Positions 25,488-35,192 of a DNA stretch of 64,000 bases are shown one piece after another. The stretch is from Streptomyces pyxinicus (lineage in GTDB: Bacteria > Actinomycetota > Actinomycetes > Streptomycetales > Streptomycetaceae). The notes below the pieces were generated by a model that did no database searches, had not been told where the DNA came from, and saw only the letters and a list, made by a program, of their open reading frames with translations. The DNA lies in NCBI RefSeq assembly GCF_024753135.1, contig NZ_JANUGP010000027.1, positions 1 to 64,000 on the forward strand. Reading direction: 5' to 3'. The first letter of the stretch is position 1; each line of letters begins with the position of its first letter. The position numbers and the translations under genes are program-made.

Positions 25488-28400
25488 GTGAGCTCCTCCT
25501 CCACCACCAGGCGACTGCCGCATTCCCAGGCGCGGCAGGGGAGCCGTGGCGCCTACCGGCTGGTCCGCACCCCGCCGGCCACCGTGGCTCCCACCCGTCT
25601 GGACGCCGCGCAGCGCGCCGTGGTTGACCACCGCTCCGGTCCGCTGCTCGTCCTCGCCGGCCCCGGCACCGGCAAGACCACCACCCTGGTCGAGTCCGTC
25701 GCCGCGCGGATCGCCCGCGGCGGCGACCCCGAACGCGTCCTGGTCCTGACCTTCAGCCGCAAGGCCGCCGTCGACCTGCGCGACCGCATGGCCCGGCGCA
25801 TGGGCGCCGCCCGCGCCCCCCGGGCGACCACCTTCCACTCGTACTCCTACGCCCTGGTCCGCGCCCACCAGGACAGCGGCCTGTTCGCCGAGCCGCTGCG
25901 GCTGCTCTCCGGGCCCGAGCAGGACGTCACCGTCCGCGAGCTGCTCGCCGGCCAGCCCGACCTGGAGCGGCTCGGCCTGCACCACGTGCGCTGGCCCGAC
26001 GAACTGCGCGCCTGCCTCACCACCCGCGGCTTCGCCGACGAGGTCCGCGCGGTCCTCGCCCGCAGCCGCGAACTGGGCCTCGGCCCGGATGCCCTGGACG
26101 CCTTCGCACGCCGCACGGGCCGCCCCGACTGGCGGGCCGCCGCCGCCTTCCTCGCCGAGTACCTCGACGTGCTCGACCTCCAGGGCGTGATCGACTACGC
26201 CGAGCTGGTGCACCGCGCGGTCCTGCTCGCCCACCGCCCCGAGGTCGCCGCGCGCCTGTCCGCGCGGTACGACGCCGTGTACGTCGACGAGTACCAGGAC
26301 ACCGATCCCGCGCAGGTACGGCTGCTGCGGGCGCTGGCCGGCGGCGGCCGGACCCTGGTGGCCCTCGGCGACCCCGACCAGTCGATCTACGCCTTCCGGG
26401 GCGCCGACGTCAACGGCATCCTGCGCTTCCCCGAGGCCTTCCCGCGCGCGGACGGCCGGCCCGCGCCCGTCGAGGTGCTGCGCACCGCCCGCCGCTCCGG
26501 CGCCGACCTGCTGGCCGCGACCCGTCTCGTCACCCGGCGCATGCCCCTGACCAGGCTGCCCGCCGACAAGGTCCGCGCCCACCGCGAGCCCGACGCGGTG
26601 CGGGACGGCGGCCGCGTCGAGGTCTACACCTACCCGACGCCCGGCACGGAAGTGGACAACATCGCGGACATCCTGCGCCGCGCGCACCTGGAGGACAAGA
26701 TCCCCTGGAGCGACATGGCCGTCCTCGTGCGCGCCGGCGCGCACGCCCTGCCCACCCTGCGCCGCGCCCTCACCTCGGCCGGCGTCCCCCTGGACATCGA
26801 CGGCGACGACCTGCCCCTGCGCCACGAGCCGGCGGTGGCCCCCCTGCTGACGGCCCTGCGCGCGATCGCCACGGCGGAGGCCCGGAGCCGTGACGCGGGG
26901 ACGGCGGAGGGGGCCGGTGCCGTGGACGCCGAAGGCGCGGAGGTCACGCGAAGCTCCGAGACCGGGGACACCGCCCACGCGCCCGCCGTGACCGCCCCCG
27001 GCACCCCCAGGCTCGACACCGAGACCGGCACCGCCCCCGGCACCCCTTGGCTCGACACCGAGACCGCCCTCACCCTGCTCGCCTCCCCCCTGGCCGGCAT
27101 GGACACCGCCGACCTGCGCCGTCTCGGCCGCGCGCTGCGCGAGGAGGAGCGGGCGGCCGGCAATCCGCTGCCGCCGCCCTCCGACACCCTGCTGGCGCGG
27201 GCGCTCGCCGAACCCGAGCGGCTGGCCGTGCACGACCCGGCGTACGCGCGGGGCGCACAGCGCCTGGGCGCCCTGCTCCGCAAGGCCCGGGAGCGCCTCG
27301 CGGCCGGCGGCACCGCCGAGGAGGCGCTGTGGGAGCTGTGGGCGGGCACCCCCTGGCCGAGCCGCCTGGAGCGGGCCGCCCGGCGCGGCGGCGCGGCCGG
27401 CCGCAACGCCGACCGGGACCTGGACGCCGTGTGCGCCCTGTTCGCCACCGCCGCCCGCGCGGAGGAACGCACCGGCGGACGCGGCGCCCTGAACTTCCTG
27501 GCGGAGACCGAGGCCGAGGACATCGCCGCGGACACCCTCGCCCGCCGCGCGGTACGCCCCGACGCCGTACGCCTGATGACCGCGCACCGCTCCAAGGGCC
27601 TGGAGTGGCGGCTGGTGGTCGTCGCCGGCGTCCAGGAGGGGCTGTGGCCCGACCTGCGCCGCCGCGGCTCCCTGCTGGAGGCCGACCGCATCGGCCGCGA
27701 CGGTCTCGCCGAACCGCTCACCCCGGGCGCGCTGCTCGCCGAGGAGCGGCGCCTGTTCTACGTGGCCGCCACCCGCGCGCGCGAGCGCCTGGTCGTCACC
27801 GCCGTACAGGCACCGGCCGACGACGGCGACCAGCCCTCCCGCTTCCTGACCGAACTGGGCGTCGAACCCAAGGACGTCACCGGGCGCCCCCGCCGCCCGC
27901 TGTCGGTCGCCGCGCTCGTCGCCGAGCTGCGCGCCACCACCGTCGACCCGCGCGGGTCCGCCGCGCTGCGCGAGGCCGCCGCCCGCCGGCTGGCCCGGCT
28001 CGCCGCGCTCACCGACGACGACGGCCGCCCGCTGGTGCCGGCCGCGCACCCCTACCGCTGGTGGGGCATGTTCGAGCCGACCGAGAGCAAGGTGCCGCTG
28101 CGCCACCGCGACCAGCCGGTGGTGCTCTCCGGCAGCGCCCTGGACCAGCTCGCCAACACCTGCGCCCTCCAGTGGTTCCTCGGCCGCGAGGTGAAGGCCG
28201 ACGCGCCCGCCACCACCGCGCAGGGCTTCGGCAACGTCGTCCACGTCCTCGCCGACGAGGTCGCCTCCGGCCGTACCCCGGCCGACCTCGACGCCCTGAT
28301 GGAGCGCCTGGACTCGGTGTGGAACGCGCTCGCCTTCGACGCCCCCTGGAAGTCCCGGCAGGAGAAGGACAACGCGCGCGTGGCGCTCGAACGCTTCCTG

Positions 28401-28919
28401 AACTGGCATGTGCTGGACCGCACCGGCCGCACCACCGTGGCCAGCGAGCGGGACTTCGACGTCACGCTCGCGGCGGGCGACTACGAGATCCGGATTCGCG
28501 GCCAGATGGACCGCGTGGAGAGCGACGGTGACGGCCGCGCCTACGTGGTCGACTTCAAGACCGGCAAACAGGCGCCGACCGCCGCCGAGGTCGCCCGCCA
28601 CCCCCAGCTCGCCGTCTACCAGCTCGCCGTCGGCGAGGGCGCCGTCGACGACGCCTTCGACGGCGAGCGGCCCGAACCGGGCGGCGCCGAACTCGTCCAC
28701 CTCCGGCAGGGCGCCGCCCGGCGCGACGGCGGCGAGAGCCTGCCCAAGGTGCAGACCCAGGAGCCGCCGGCGGGGGAGTGGGTCGGCGAACTGCTGGCCA
28801 ACGCCGCCGGCAAGGTCCTCGACGAGCGGTTCACACCGAGCGCCGGCCAGCACTGCGCGCACTGCGCGTTCCGCGCCTCGTGCAGCGCCCGGCCGGAGGG
28901 CCGGCACGTGGTCGAGTGA
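25488..28919 (+). CDS. adnA: ATP-dependent helicase-nuclease subunit, AdnA-like
   Basis: A 1143-residue UvrD-family motor with a C-terminal RecB-like nuclease, first subunit of the actinobacterial AdnAB double-strand-break end-resection machine. Motor motifs are Walker A AGPGTGKT (57-64), VDEYQDTDPAQ, GDPDQSIYAFRG and LMTAHRSKGLEW. The nuclease domain shows VVDFKTGKQ (motif D-x-K). It is framed by a cysteine in LANTCALQWF and the cluster HCAHCAFRASC, which fits an AddB-type 4Fe-4S staple. A low-complexity insert (about 460-525) includes a 39-bp duplication. The GTG at 25488 has no strong ribosome site, so the start is the least certain part. adnB follows 176 bp later. Confidence 0.9.
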   Translation: MSSSSTTRRLPHSQARQGSRGAYRLVRTPPATVAPTRLDAAQRAVVDHRSGPLLVLAGPGTGKTTTLVESVAARIARGGDPERVLVLTFSRKAAVDLRDRMARRMGAARAPRATTFHSYSYALVRAHQDSGLFAEPLRLLSGPEQDVTVRELLAGQPDLERLGLHHVRWPDELRACLTTRGFADEVRAVLARSRELGLGPDALDAFARRTGRPDWRAAAAFLAEYLDVLDLQGVIDYAELVHRAVLLAHRPEVAARLSARYDAVYVDEYQDTDPAQVRLLRALAGGGRTLVALGDPDQSIYAFRGADVNGILRFPEAFPRADGRPAPVEVLRTARRSGADLLAATRLVTRRMPLTRLPADKVRAHREPDAVRDGGRVEVYTYPTPGTEVDNIADILRRAHLEDKIPWSDMAVLVRAGAHALPTLRRALTSAGVPLDIDGDDLPLRHEPAVAPLLTALRAIATAEARSRDAGTAEGAGAVDAEGAEVTRSSETGDTAHAPAVTAPGTPRLDTETGTAPGTPWLDTETALTLLASPLAGMDTADLRRLGRALREEERAAGNPLPPPSDTLLARALAEPERLAVHDPAYARGAQRLGALLRKARERLAAGGTAEEALWELWAGTPWPSRLERAARRGGAAGRNADRDLDAVCALFATAARAEERTGGRGALNFLAETEAEDIAADTLARRAVRPDAVRLMTAHRSKGLEWRLVVVAGVQEGLWPDLRRRGSLLEADRIGRDGLAEPLTPGALLAEERRLFYVAATRARERLVVTAVQAPADDGDQPSRFLTELGVEPKDVTGRPRRPLSVAALVAELRATTVDPRGSAALREAAARRLARLAALTDDDGRPLVPAAHPYRWWGMFEPTESKVPLRHRDQPVVLSGSALDQLANTCALQWFLGREVKADAPATTAQGFGNVVHVLADEVASGRTPADLDALMERLDSVWNALAFDAPWKSRQEKDNARVALERFLNWHVLDRTGRTTVASERDFDVTLAAGDYEIRIRGQMDRVESDGDGRAYVVDFKTGKQAPTAAEVARHPQLAVYQLAVGEGAVDDAFDGERPEPGGAELVHLRQGAARRDGGESLPKVQTQEPPAGEWVGELLANAAGKVLDERFTPSAGQHCAHCAFRASCSARPEGRHVVE
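26991..27068 (+). repeat. 39-bp tandem duplication in adnA
   Basis: Two copies encode TAPGTPRLDTETG and TAPGTPWLDTETA in the low-complexity insert of the AdnA-like motor. The copies differ at a few bases and preserve the frame. Confidence 0.85.
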
Positions 28920-29095
28920 GACACGGCGGGCCGAAGCACGCGCGGTGAGGCGCGGCCGGCCCGGTCGGCGGCGAGGGGGACGCGGCCGGCCCGGGTGACG
29001 TACCGCACGCACGGCCCGCTCCGACCTGCGCTTCCGCCTCCCCGGGCGGCCGGCGTGGCCGCGACTGTCAGTGGCCGCCGCTAGCCTCTTTCCTC

Positions 29096-32000
29096 ATGTC
29101 CGCCCGTATCACCGACCCCGAGCAGCTCAAGGAGCTGCTGGGGATCCCGTTCACCCCGGAGCAGACGGCCTGCATCACCGCGCCGCCCGCCCCGCAGGTG
29201 ATCGTGGCCGGCGCCGGGTCGGGCAAGACCACCGTGATGGCCGCCCGCGTGGTCTGGCTGGTCGGCACCGGGCAGGTCGCCCCCGAGCAGGTCCTCGGCC
29301 TGACCTTCACCAACAAGGCCGCCGGCGAGCTGGCCGAGCGCGTCCGCAAGGCCCTGGTCAGGGCCGGCGTCACCGATCCCGACGCCATCGACCCCGAGAA
29401 CCCGCCGGGCGAGCCGGTCATCTCGACGTACCACTCCTTCGCCGGCCGTCTCCTCACCGACCACGGCCTGCGCCTCGGCCTGGAGCCCAGCGCCCGCCTC
29501 CTCGCCGACGCCTCCCGCTACCAGCTCGCCGCGCGGGTGCTGCGCGAGGCACCCGGCCCCTACCCGGCGCTGACCCGCTCCTTCGCCGACCTGGTCAGCG
29601 ACCTGCTCACCCTCGACTCCGAACTCGCCGAGCACCTGGTCGCACCGGAGGAGCTGCGCGCCTGGGACGCCGGACTGCTGGACACCCTGGAGGGCACCAA
29701 GCTCAGCAACGCCGACCTGCGCCGGGTCCCCGAGACGGCCGCGGCCCGCCGGGAACTCGCCGAACTCGTCGGGCGTTACCGGGCCGCCAAACGCGAGCGG
29801 GACCTGCTCGACTTCGGTGACCAGATCGCCCTGTCCGCCCGCCTGGCCGGCCTCCCCGAGGTGGGCCGGCTGCTGCGGGAGGAGTTCCGCGTGGTCCTCC
29901 TGGACGAGTACCAGGACACCTCCGTGGCCCAGCGGGTCCTGCTCGCGGGCCTCTTCGGCGCCGGCACCGGCCACCCGGTGACCGCCGTGGGCGACCCCTG
30001 CCAGGCCATCTACGGCTGGCGCGGCGCCTCCGTGGCCAACCTGGACGACTTCCCCGAGCATTTCGCCCGCGCCGACGGCCGCCCCGCCACCCGGCAGGCG
30101 CTCAGCGAGAACCGGCGCAGCGGCGGCCGCCTCCTCGACCTCGCCAACGGCCTCGCCGAGCCGCTGCGCGCCCTGCACGCGGGCGTGGAGGCGCTGCGCC
30201 CGGCCCCCGGCGCCGAGTACGACGGCACGGTCCGCTGCGCCCTGCTGCCCACCCACGCCGAGGAGATCGACTGGATCGCCGACTCCCTGGCCCACCTGGT
30301 GCGCACCGGCACGCCCCCCGGCGAGATCGCCGTGCTGTGCCGCACCGCGACCGACTTCGCCGAGATCCAGGGCGCCCTCGTCGCCCGTGACGTCCCGGTC
30401 GAGGTCGTCGGCCTGTCCGGGCTGCTGCACCTGCCCGAGATCGCCGACCTCGTCGCCGTCTGCGAGGTCCTCCAGGACCCCGGCGCCAACGCCTCCCTGG
30501 TACGGCTGCTGACCGGGCCGCGCTGGCGCATCGGCCCCCGCGACCTCGCCCTCCTCGGCCGCCGCGCCCGGCTGCTGGTCGCCCACGCGCGCGGGGACGA
30601 CACCGACGACCCGGACCGTCGGCTCGCCGCGGCCGTCGAGGGGGTCGACCCGTCCGAGGTGATATCGCTCGCGGACGCCCTGGACACGTTCCTGGAGTCG
30701 CCCGCGGAGGACGGCACGCACGACGACGGGCTGCCGTTCTCGTCCGACGCGCGCGTGCGCTTCGCCCGGCTCGCCGCCGAACTGCGCGATCTGCGCCGAT
30801 CCCTGTCCGACCCGCTCATGGACGTCCTGCACCGCGTCCTCGCGGTCACCGGCCTTGAGGTGGAGCTGTCGGCGTCCCCGCACGCGCTGGCCGCCCGCCG
30901 CCGCGAGACCCTGTCCAACTTCCTCGACGTCGCCGCCTCCTTCGCCGCGAGCGACGGCGAGGCCACCCTGCTCGCCTTCCTCGCCTTCCTGCGCACCGCC
31001 GCCCAGTACGAGAAGGGCCTCGACAACGCCCTGCCGGGCGGCGAGAACACCGTCAAGGTGCTCACCGCGCACAAGTCCAAGGGCCTGGAGTGGGACGTCG
31101 TGGCGGTCCCCGGACTCGTCACCGGCACCTTCCCGAGCGCCCAGGGCCGCGAGAAGTGGACCGCGCAGGCCAAGGTGCTGCCGCACGCCCTGCGCGGCGA
31201 CGCCGACACCCTGCCCGACATCGGCTCGTGGGACGCGCGCGGCATGAAGGCCTTCCACGAGGCCATGAAGGACCACCAGCACACAGAGGAACTCCGCCTC
31301 GGCTACGTCACCTTCACCCGCCCCCGCTCCCTGCTGCTCGGCTCCGGCCACTGGTGGGGCCCCACCCAGAAGAAACCGCGCGGCCCCTCCGACTTCCTCC
31401 AGGCCCTGTACGGCCACTGCGCCGCCGGGTACGGCGAGATCGAGGCCTGGGCCGACCCGCCCGCCGAGGAGGAGCAGAACCCGGCCCTGCGTGCGGCCGG
31501 CGCCGACCAGGTGTGGCCGCTCCCGCTGGACGCCGACGCCCTGGCCCGCCGCCGCAGGGCCGCCGAGACCGTCCTCGCCCACCTGGACGCCCTCACGGTC
31601 CCCGGCGACGACACCCCACCGCTCACCGACGACCCGGACTGGCCGACTCCGCCGGACGACGAGCCGTACGAAGAGGACGTCCCCTGCGACGAGGACGTCC
31701 CCTACGAGGGGGAGGACCCCTTTGCCGACGAGCCGCCGTACGAGCCGCCGTACGAGCGGTCATATGAGTCGCCGTACGAAGGCGCCCCCGCGGAGAACGC
31801 CCCCACCCGCCATCCCACCGTCCCCCACCAGGCCCCCGCGCCCCCCACCGACACCGCCCTCACCCCCGAAGAGGCGCGCACCATCGCCTCCTGGGACCGC
31901 GACCTCGACGCCCTCGCCGGTGAGCTGCTGCGCGCCCGGCAGGCGGTGACGGACGTCCCGCTGCCCGCCACGCTGACCGCGACGCAGCTGCTGCGGCTCG

Positions 32001-32569
32001 CGGAGGACCCCGACGGGCTCGCGCAGGAACTCGCGCGCCCCATGCCGCGCCCCCCACAACCCGCCGCGCGCCGGGGCACCCGCTTCCACGCCTGGGTCGA
32101 GGCCCGCTTCGAGGAACTGACCCTGCCCCTGCTCGAACCGGACGAGCTGCCCGGCACCGATGCCGAGATCGCCGACGAACGCGACCTGGAAGCCCTCAAG
32201 GAGGCATTCGAACGCACCCCGTACGCCCGCCGCACCCCCTACCGGGTCGAGGCACCCTTCCAGTTCACCCTCGCCGGCCGCGTCGTACGGGGCCGCATCG
32301 ACGCCGTCTACCGCACCGGTGAGGGCGACGAGGCGACGTACGAGATCGTCGACTGGAAGACCGGCCGCACCCGCGCCGCCGACCCCCTCCAGCTCGCGGT
32401 GTACCGGCTGGCCTGGGCCGAGCAGCAGGGCGTACCGCCCGAGTCCGTCACGGCCACCTTCCTGTACGTGCGCACCGGCGACGTCGTACGCCCGGAGGGC
32501 CTGCCCGGCCGCGAGGCGCTGGAGCGGCTGCTCACCGGCGAACCGGAGACCGCGCGGGAAGCACGCTGA
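29096..32569 (+). CDS. adnB: ATP-dependent helicase-nuclease subunit, AdnB-like
   Basis: A 1157-residue partner of the preceding subunit. Motor motifs are GAGSGKTT (about 40-47), LLDEYQDTSVAQ, GDPCQAIYGWRGA, SENRRSGGRLLDLAN and VLTAHKSKGLEWD. The nuclease domain ends with GRIDAVYRT and IVDWKTGR, the catalytic Asp and Lys of a RecB-type nuclease. Unlike the AdnA-like subunit, it has no C-terminal cysteine cluster. Residues about 845-920 are a low-complexity acidic/Tyr linker with repeated PPYE and SPYE units. The ATG at 29096 follows TAGCCT (29082-29087) by eight bases, compatible with a leaderless mRNA. AdnAB resects broken ends before RecA-dependent or single-strand-annealing repair. Confidence 0.92.
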   Translation: MSARITDPEQLKELLGIPFTPEQTACITAPPAPQVIVAGAGSGKTTVMAARVVWLVGTGQVAPEQVLGLTFTNKAAGELAERVRKALVRAGVTDPDAIDPENPPGEPVISTYHSFAGRLLTDHGLRLGLEPSARLLADASRYQLAARVLREAPGPYPALTRSFADLVSDLLTLDSELAEHLVAPEELRAWDAGLLDTLEGTKLSNADLRRVPETAAARRELAELVGRYRAAKRERDLLDFGDQIALSARLAGLPEVGRLLREEFRVVLLDEYQDTSVAQRVLLAGLFGAGTGHPVTAVGDPCQAIYGWRGASVANLDDFPEHFARADGRPATRQALSENRRSGGRLLDLANGLAEPLRALHAGVEALRPAPGAEYDGTVRCALLPTHAEEIDWIADSLAHLVRTGTPPGEIAVLCRTATDFAEIQGALVARDVPVEVVGLSGLLHLPEIADLVAVCEVLQDPGANASLVRLLTGPRWRIGPRDLALLGRRARLLVAHARGDDTDDPDRRLAAAVEGVDPSEVISLADALDTFLESPAEDGTHDDGLPFSSDARVRFARLAAELRDLRRSLSDPLMDVLHRVLAVTGLEVELSASPHALAARRRETLSNFLDVAASFAASDGEATLLAFLAFLRTAAQYEKGLDNALPGGENTVKVLTAHKSKGLEWDVVAVPGLVTGTFPSAQGREKWTAQAKVLPHALRGDADTLPDIGSWDARGMKAFHEAMKDHQHTEELRLGYVTFTRPRSLLLGSGHWWGPTQKKPRGPSDFLQALYGHCAAGYGEIEAWADPPAEEEQNPALRAAGADQVWPLPLDADALARRRRAAETVLAHLDALTVPGDDTPPLTDDPDWPTPPDDEPYEEDVPCDEDVPYEGEDPFADEPPYEPPYERSYESPYEGAPAENAPTRHPTVPHQAPAPPTDTALTPEEARTIASWDRDLDALAGELLRARQAVTDVPLPATLTATQLLRLAEDPDGLAQELARPMPRPPQPAARRGTRFHAWVEARFEELTLPLLEPDELPGTDAEIADERDLEALKEAFERTPYARRTPYRVEAPFQFTLAGRVVRGRIDAVYRTGEGDEATYEIVDWKTGRTRAADPLQLAVYRLAWAEQQGVPPESVTATFLYVRTGDVVRPEGLPGREALERLLTGEPETAREAR

Positions 32570-32645
32570 CCGTGGCGTACCAGACAGCCCCGGTGTGACG
32601 AACCGCCCGCCGGGGATGTCCGTGCGGGCCGATAGGCTCGTGAGC

Positions 32646-34049
32646 ATGAGCCCCACCCCGGACAGCGCCGTCCGCACGTACATCGACCGGCACCGCGCCG
32701 CCTTCCTCGACGACCTCGCCGCCTGGCTGCGCATCCCCTCCGTGTCGGCGCAGCCCGAGCACGCCTCCGATGTACGGCGCAGCGCCGACTGGCTCGCCGC
32801 CAAGCTCCGCGAGACCGGCTTCCCGACGGTGGAGGTGTGGCCGACCGAGGGCGCCCCGGCCGTCTTCGCCGAGTGGCCCTCGGCCGACCCCGACGCCCCC
32901 ACCGTGCTCGTCTACGGCCACCACGACGTGCAGCCCGCCGCCCGCGAGGACGGCTGGGACAGCGAGCCCTTCGAGCCGGTCGTCCGCGGCAACCGCCTCT
33001 ACGCGCGCGGGGCGGCCGACGACAAGGGCCAGGTGTTCTTCCACACACTCGGCGTCCGCGCCCACCTCGCCGCCACCGGCCGCACCACCCCCGCCGTCAC
33101 CCTCAAGCTGCTGATCGAGGGCGAGGAGGAGTCCGGCTCCCCGCACTTCCGCGCCCTGGTCGAGGAGCACGCCGAGCGGCTCGCCGCGGACGCCGTCATC
33201 GTCTCGGACACCGGCATGTGGTCCGAGGACACCCCGACCGTGTGCACCGGCATGCGCGGCCTCGCCGAGTGCGAGATCCGGCTGTACGGCCCCGACCAGG
33301 ACATCCACTCCGGGTCCTTCGGCGGCGCCGTGCCCAACCCGGCCACCGCCGCCGCCCGCCTGGTCGCCGCGCTGCACGACGAGCACGCGCGCGTGGCCGT
33401 CCCCGGCTTCTACGACGGCATCGTGGAACTGACCGACCGGGAACGCGAACTCTTCGCCGAACTCCCCTTCGACGAGGAGCGCTGGCTGCGCACCGCCAAG
33501 TCCCGCGCCGCCCACGGCGAGGCCGGGCACACCACCCTGGAGCGGATCTGGGCCCGCCCGACCGCCGAGGTCAACGGCATCGGCGGCGGCTACCAGGGCC
33601 CCGGAAGCAAGACGATCATCCCGTCCTCCGCGACGGTCAAGCTGTCCTTCCGGCTGGTCGCCGGCCAGGACCCCGCGCACATCGAGAAGGCCGTCCGCGC
33701 GTGGGCCGCCGAGCAGGTGCCCGCCGGGATCCGGGCCGAGATCGACTTCGGCTCCGCCACCCGCCCGTGCCTCACCCCGCTCGACCACCCCGCGCTGCGG
33801 TCCGTGGTCCGCGCCATGGGCCGTGCCTTCGAGGGACCGGTCCGCTTCACCCGTGAGGGCGGTTCCGGGCCCGCCGCCGACCTCCAGGAAGTCCTCGGCG
33901 CCCCGGTGCTCTTCCTGGGCATCTCCGTCCCCTCCGACGGCTGGCACGCCCCCGACGAGAAGGTCGAACTGGACCTCCTCCTCAAAGGCGTCGAGACCAG
34001 CGCCTACCTGTGGGGAGACCTGGCCGACACCTGGCGCCCCGCACCCTGA
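32646..34049 (+). CDS. M20 family dipeptidase / metallopeptidase
   Basis: A 467-residue cytosolic di-zinc peptidase of the M20 (CNDP-like) family. The metal-site motifs are VLVYGHHDVQPA (His and catalytic Asp), RGAADDKGQ (bridging Asp) and IEGEEESGSPHF (general-base Glu and metal Glu). A late His is in SVPSDGWHAPDEKV, and the dimerisation domain includes DIHSGSFGGAVPNP. It likely cleaves dipeptides or N-acyl amino acids. The ATG at 32646 follows TAGGCT by eight bases and has no ribosome site, suggesting a leaderless message. It occupies the position of the potassium-channel gene Rv3200c in the mycobacterial order, a local replacement (from memory). Confidence 0.92.
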   Translation: MSPTPDSAVRTYIDRHRAAFLDDLAAWLRIPSVSAQPEHASDVRRSADWLAAKLRETGFPTVEVWPTEGAPAVFAEWPSADPDAPTVLVYGHHDVQPAAREDGWDSEPFEPVVRGNRLYARGAADDKGQVFFHTLGVRAHLAATGRTTPAVTLKLLIEGEEESGSPHFRALVEEHAERLAADAVIVSDTGMWSEDTPTVCTGMRGLAECEIRLYGPDQDIHSGSFGGAVPNPATAAARLVAALHDEHARVAVPGFYDGIVELTDRERELFAELPFDEERWLRTAKSRAAHGEAGHTTLERIWARPTAEVNGIGGGYQGPGSKTIIPSSATVKLSFRLVAGQDPAHIEKAVRAWAAEQVPAGIRAEIDFGSATRPCLTPLDHPALRSVVRAMGRAFEGPVRFTREGGSGPAADLQEVLGAPVLFLGISVPSDGWHAPDEKVELDLLLKGVETSAYLWGDLADTWRPAP

Positions 34050-34237
34050 CCGGCCGGCGCCGCACGGACGGACACCGCGCGCGGGGCACACTGGAAGAAC
34101 CGCCCCGAACCGCCCGGCCCGCCACGCCGCCGCCCGACGCCGGACGCCCTGAGGACCGCGCCGCGCCGAACCCGCCACGCCCTGCCGAACCGCCCGCCGA
34201 CACGAGAACCGCCGCACTGGGGGAGTTGGAAGCACCC

Positions 34238-35182
34238 GTGACCACCTGGACCGACGACACAGCAGACCGACCCATCTCGCTGACCGCCCCGAGCGGCATC
34301 GACCGCGCCGCCCACCACCGGCAGGACGAGGCCTGGCTCGCGGCGGCGTGGAGCCACCCCACCACCCGCTGCTTCGTCGTCTCCGGCGGTCAGGTCCTCG
34401 TCGACGAGACGCCCGACGGCCGTACCGAACTCGTCATGACCCCGTCCTTCGAAGCCCCGCTCACCGAGGCACACCGCTACTTCCTGGGCATCGACGAGGA
34501 CGGCGTCAGCTACTTCGCGCTCCAGAAGGACTCCCTGCCCGGCCGCATCGACCAGTCCGCCCGCCCGGCGGGCCTGCGCGAGGCCGGCCTGCTGCTCTCC
34601 CCGCGCGACGCCGGCCTCATGGTGCACGCCGTCGGCCTGGAGAACTGGCAGCGCACCCACCGCTTCTGCTCCCGCTGCGGCGAGCGCACCGTCATCGCCG
34701 CGGCCGGCCACATCCGCCGCTGCCAGGCCTGCGGCGCCGAGCACTACCCGCGCACCGACCCGGCCGTCATCATGGCCGTGACCGACGCCGACGACCGCAT
34801 CCTGCTCGGCCGCCAGGTCCACTGGCCCGAGGGCCGCTTCTCCACGCTCGCAGGATTCGTCGAGCCCGGCGAGTCCATCGAGCAGGCGGTGCGCCGCGAA
34901 GTCTGCGAGGAGGTCGGTGTCACCGTCGGCCCCGTCGAGTACGTCGCCAGCCAGCCCTGGCCCTTCCCGTCCAGCCTCATGCTCGGCTTCACCGCCCGCG
35001 CCACCTCCACCGACATCGAGGTCGACGGCGACGAGATCCACGAGGCCCGCTGGTTCTCCCGCGAGGACCTCCACGACGCCTTCGAGTCCGGTGAGGTCCT
35101 GCCCCCCTACGGCATCTCCATCGCGGCCCGCCTCATCGAGACCTGGTACGGCAAGCCCCTGCCCACCCGCAGCTTCGTCTGA
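34238..35182 (+). CDS. nudC: NADH pyrophosphatase / NAD-decapping hydrolase NudC
   Basis: A 314-residue protein. The N-terminal domain is followed by a zinc ribbon (HRFCSRCGERT and RRCQACGAEHYP). The Nudix box GFVEPGESIEQAVRREVCEE then carries the catalytic glutamates. SQPWPFPSSLMLGF is the signature that distinguishes NADH pyrophosphatases from other Nudix enzymes. It hydrolyses NAD(H) to NMN(H) and AMP and, in characterised NudC proteins, removes NAD caps from RNA. The GTG at 34238 follows GGGGGAGTTGGAAGCACCC and gives the usual length. The order nudC-mrx1-uvrD2 matches mycobacteria (from memory). Confidence 0.96.
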   Translation: MTTWTDDTADRPISLTAPSGIDRAAHHRQDEAWLAAAWSHPTTRCFVVSGGQVLVDETPDGRTELVMTPSFEAPLTEAHRYFLGIDEDGVSYFALQKDSLPGRIDQSARPAGLREAGLLLSPRDAGLMVHAVGLENWQRTHRFCSRCGERTVIAAAGHIRRCQACGAEHYPRTDPAVIMAVTDADDRILLGRQVHWPEGRFSTLAGFVEPGESIEQAVRREVCEEVGVTVGPVEYVASQPWPFPSSLMLGFTARATSTDIEVDGDEIHEARWFSREDLHDAFESGEVLPPYGISIAARLIETWYGKPLPTRSFV

Positions 35183-35192
35183 GGCGCTCCGG

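Noticed and set aside
25203..29012. A 1269-codon open frame on the minus strand across adnA
   Set aside because: It is the antisense shadow of a GC-rich gene with clear helicase motifs. Its translation is Gly/Val/Arg/His-rich with no domain, and it crosses the gene boundaries.
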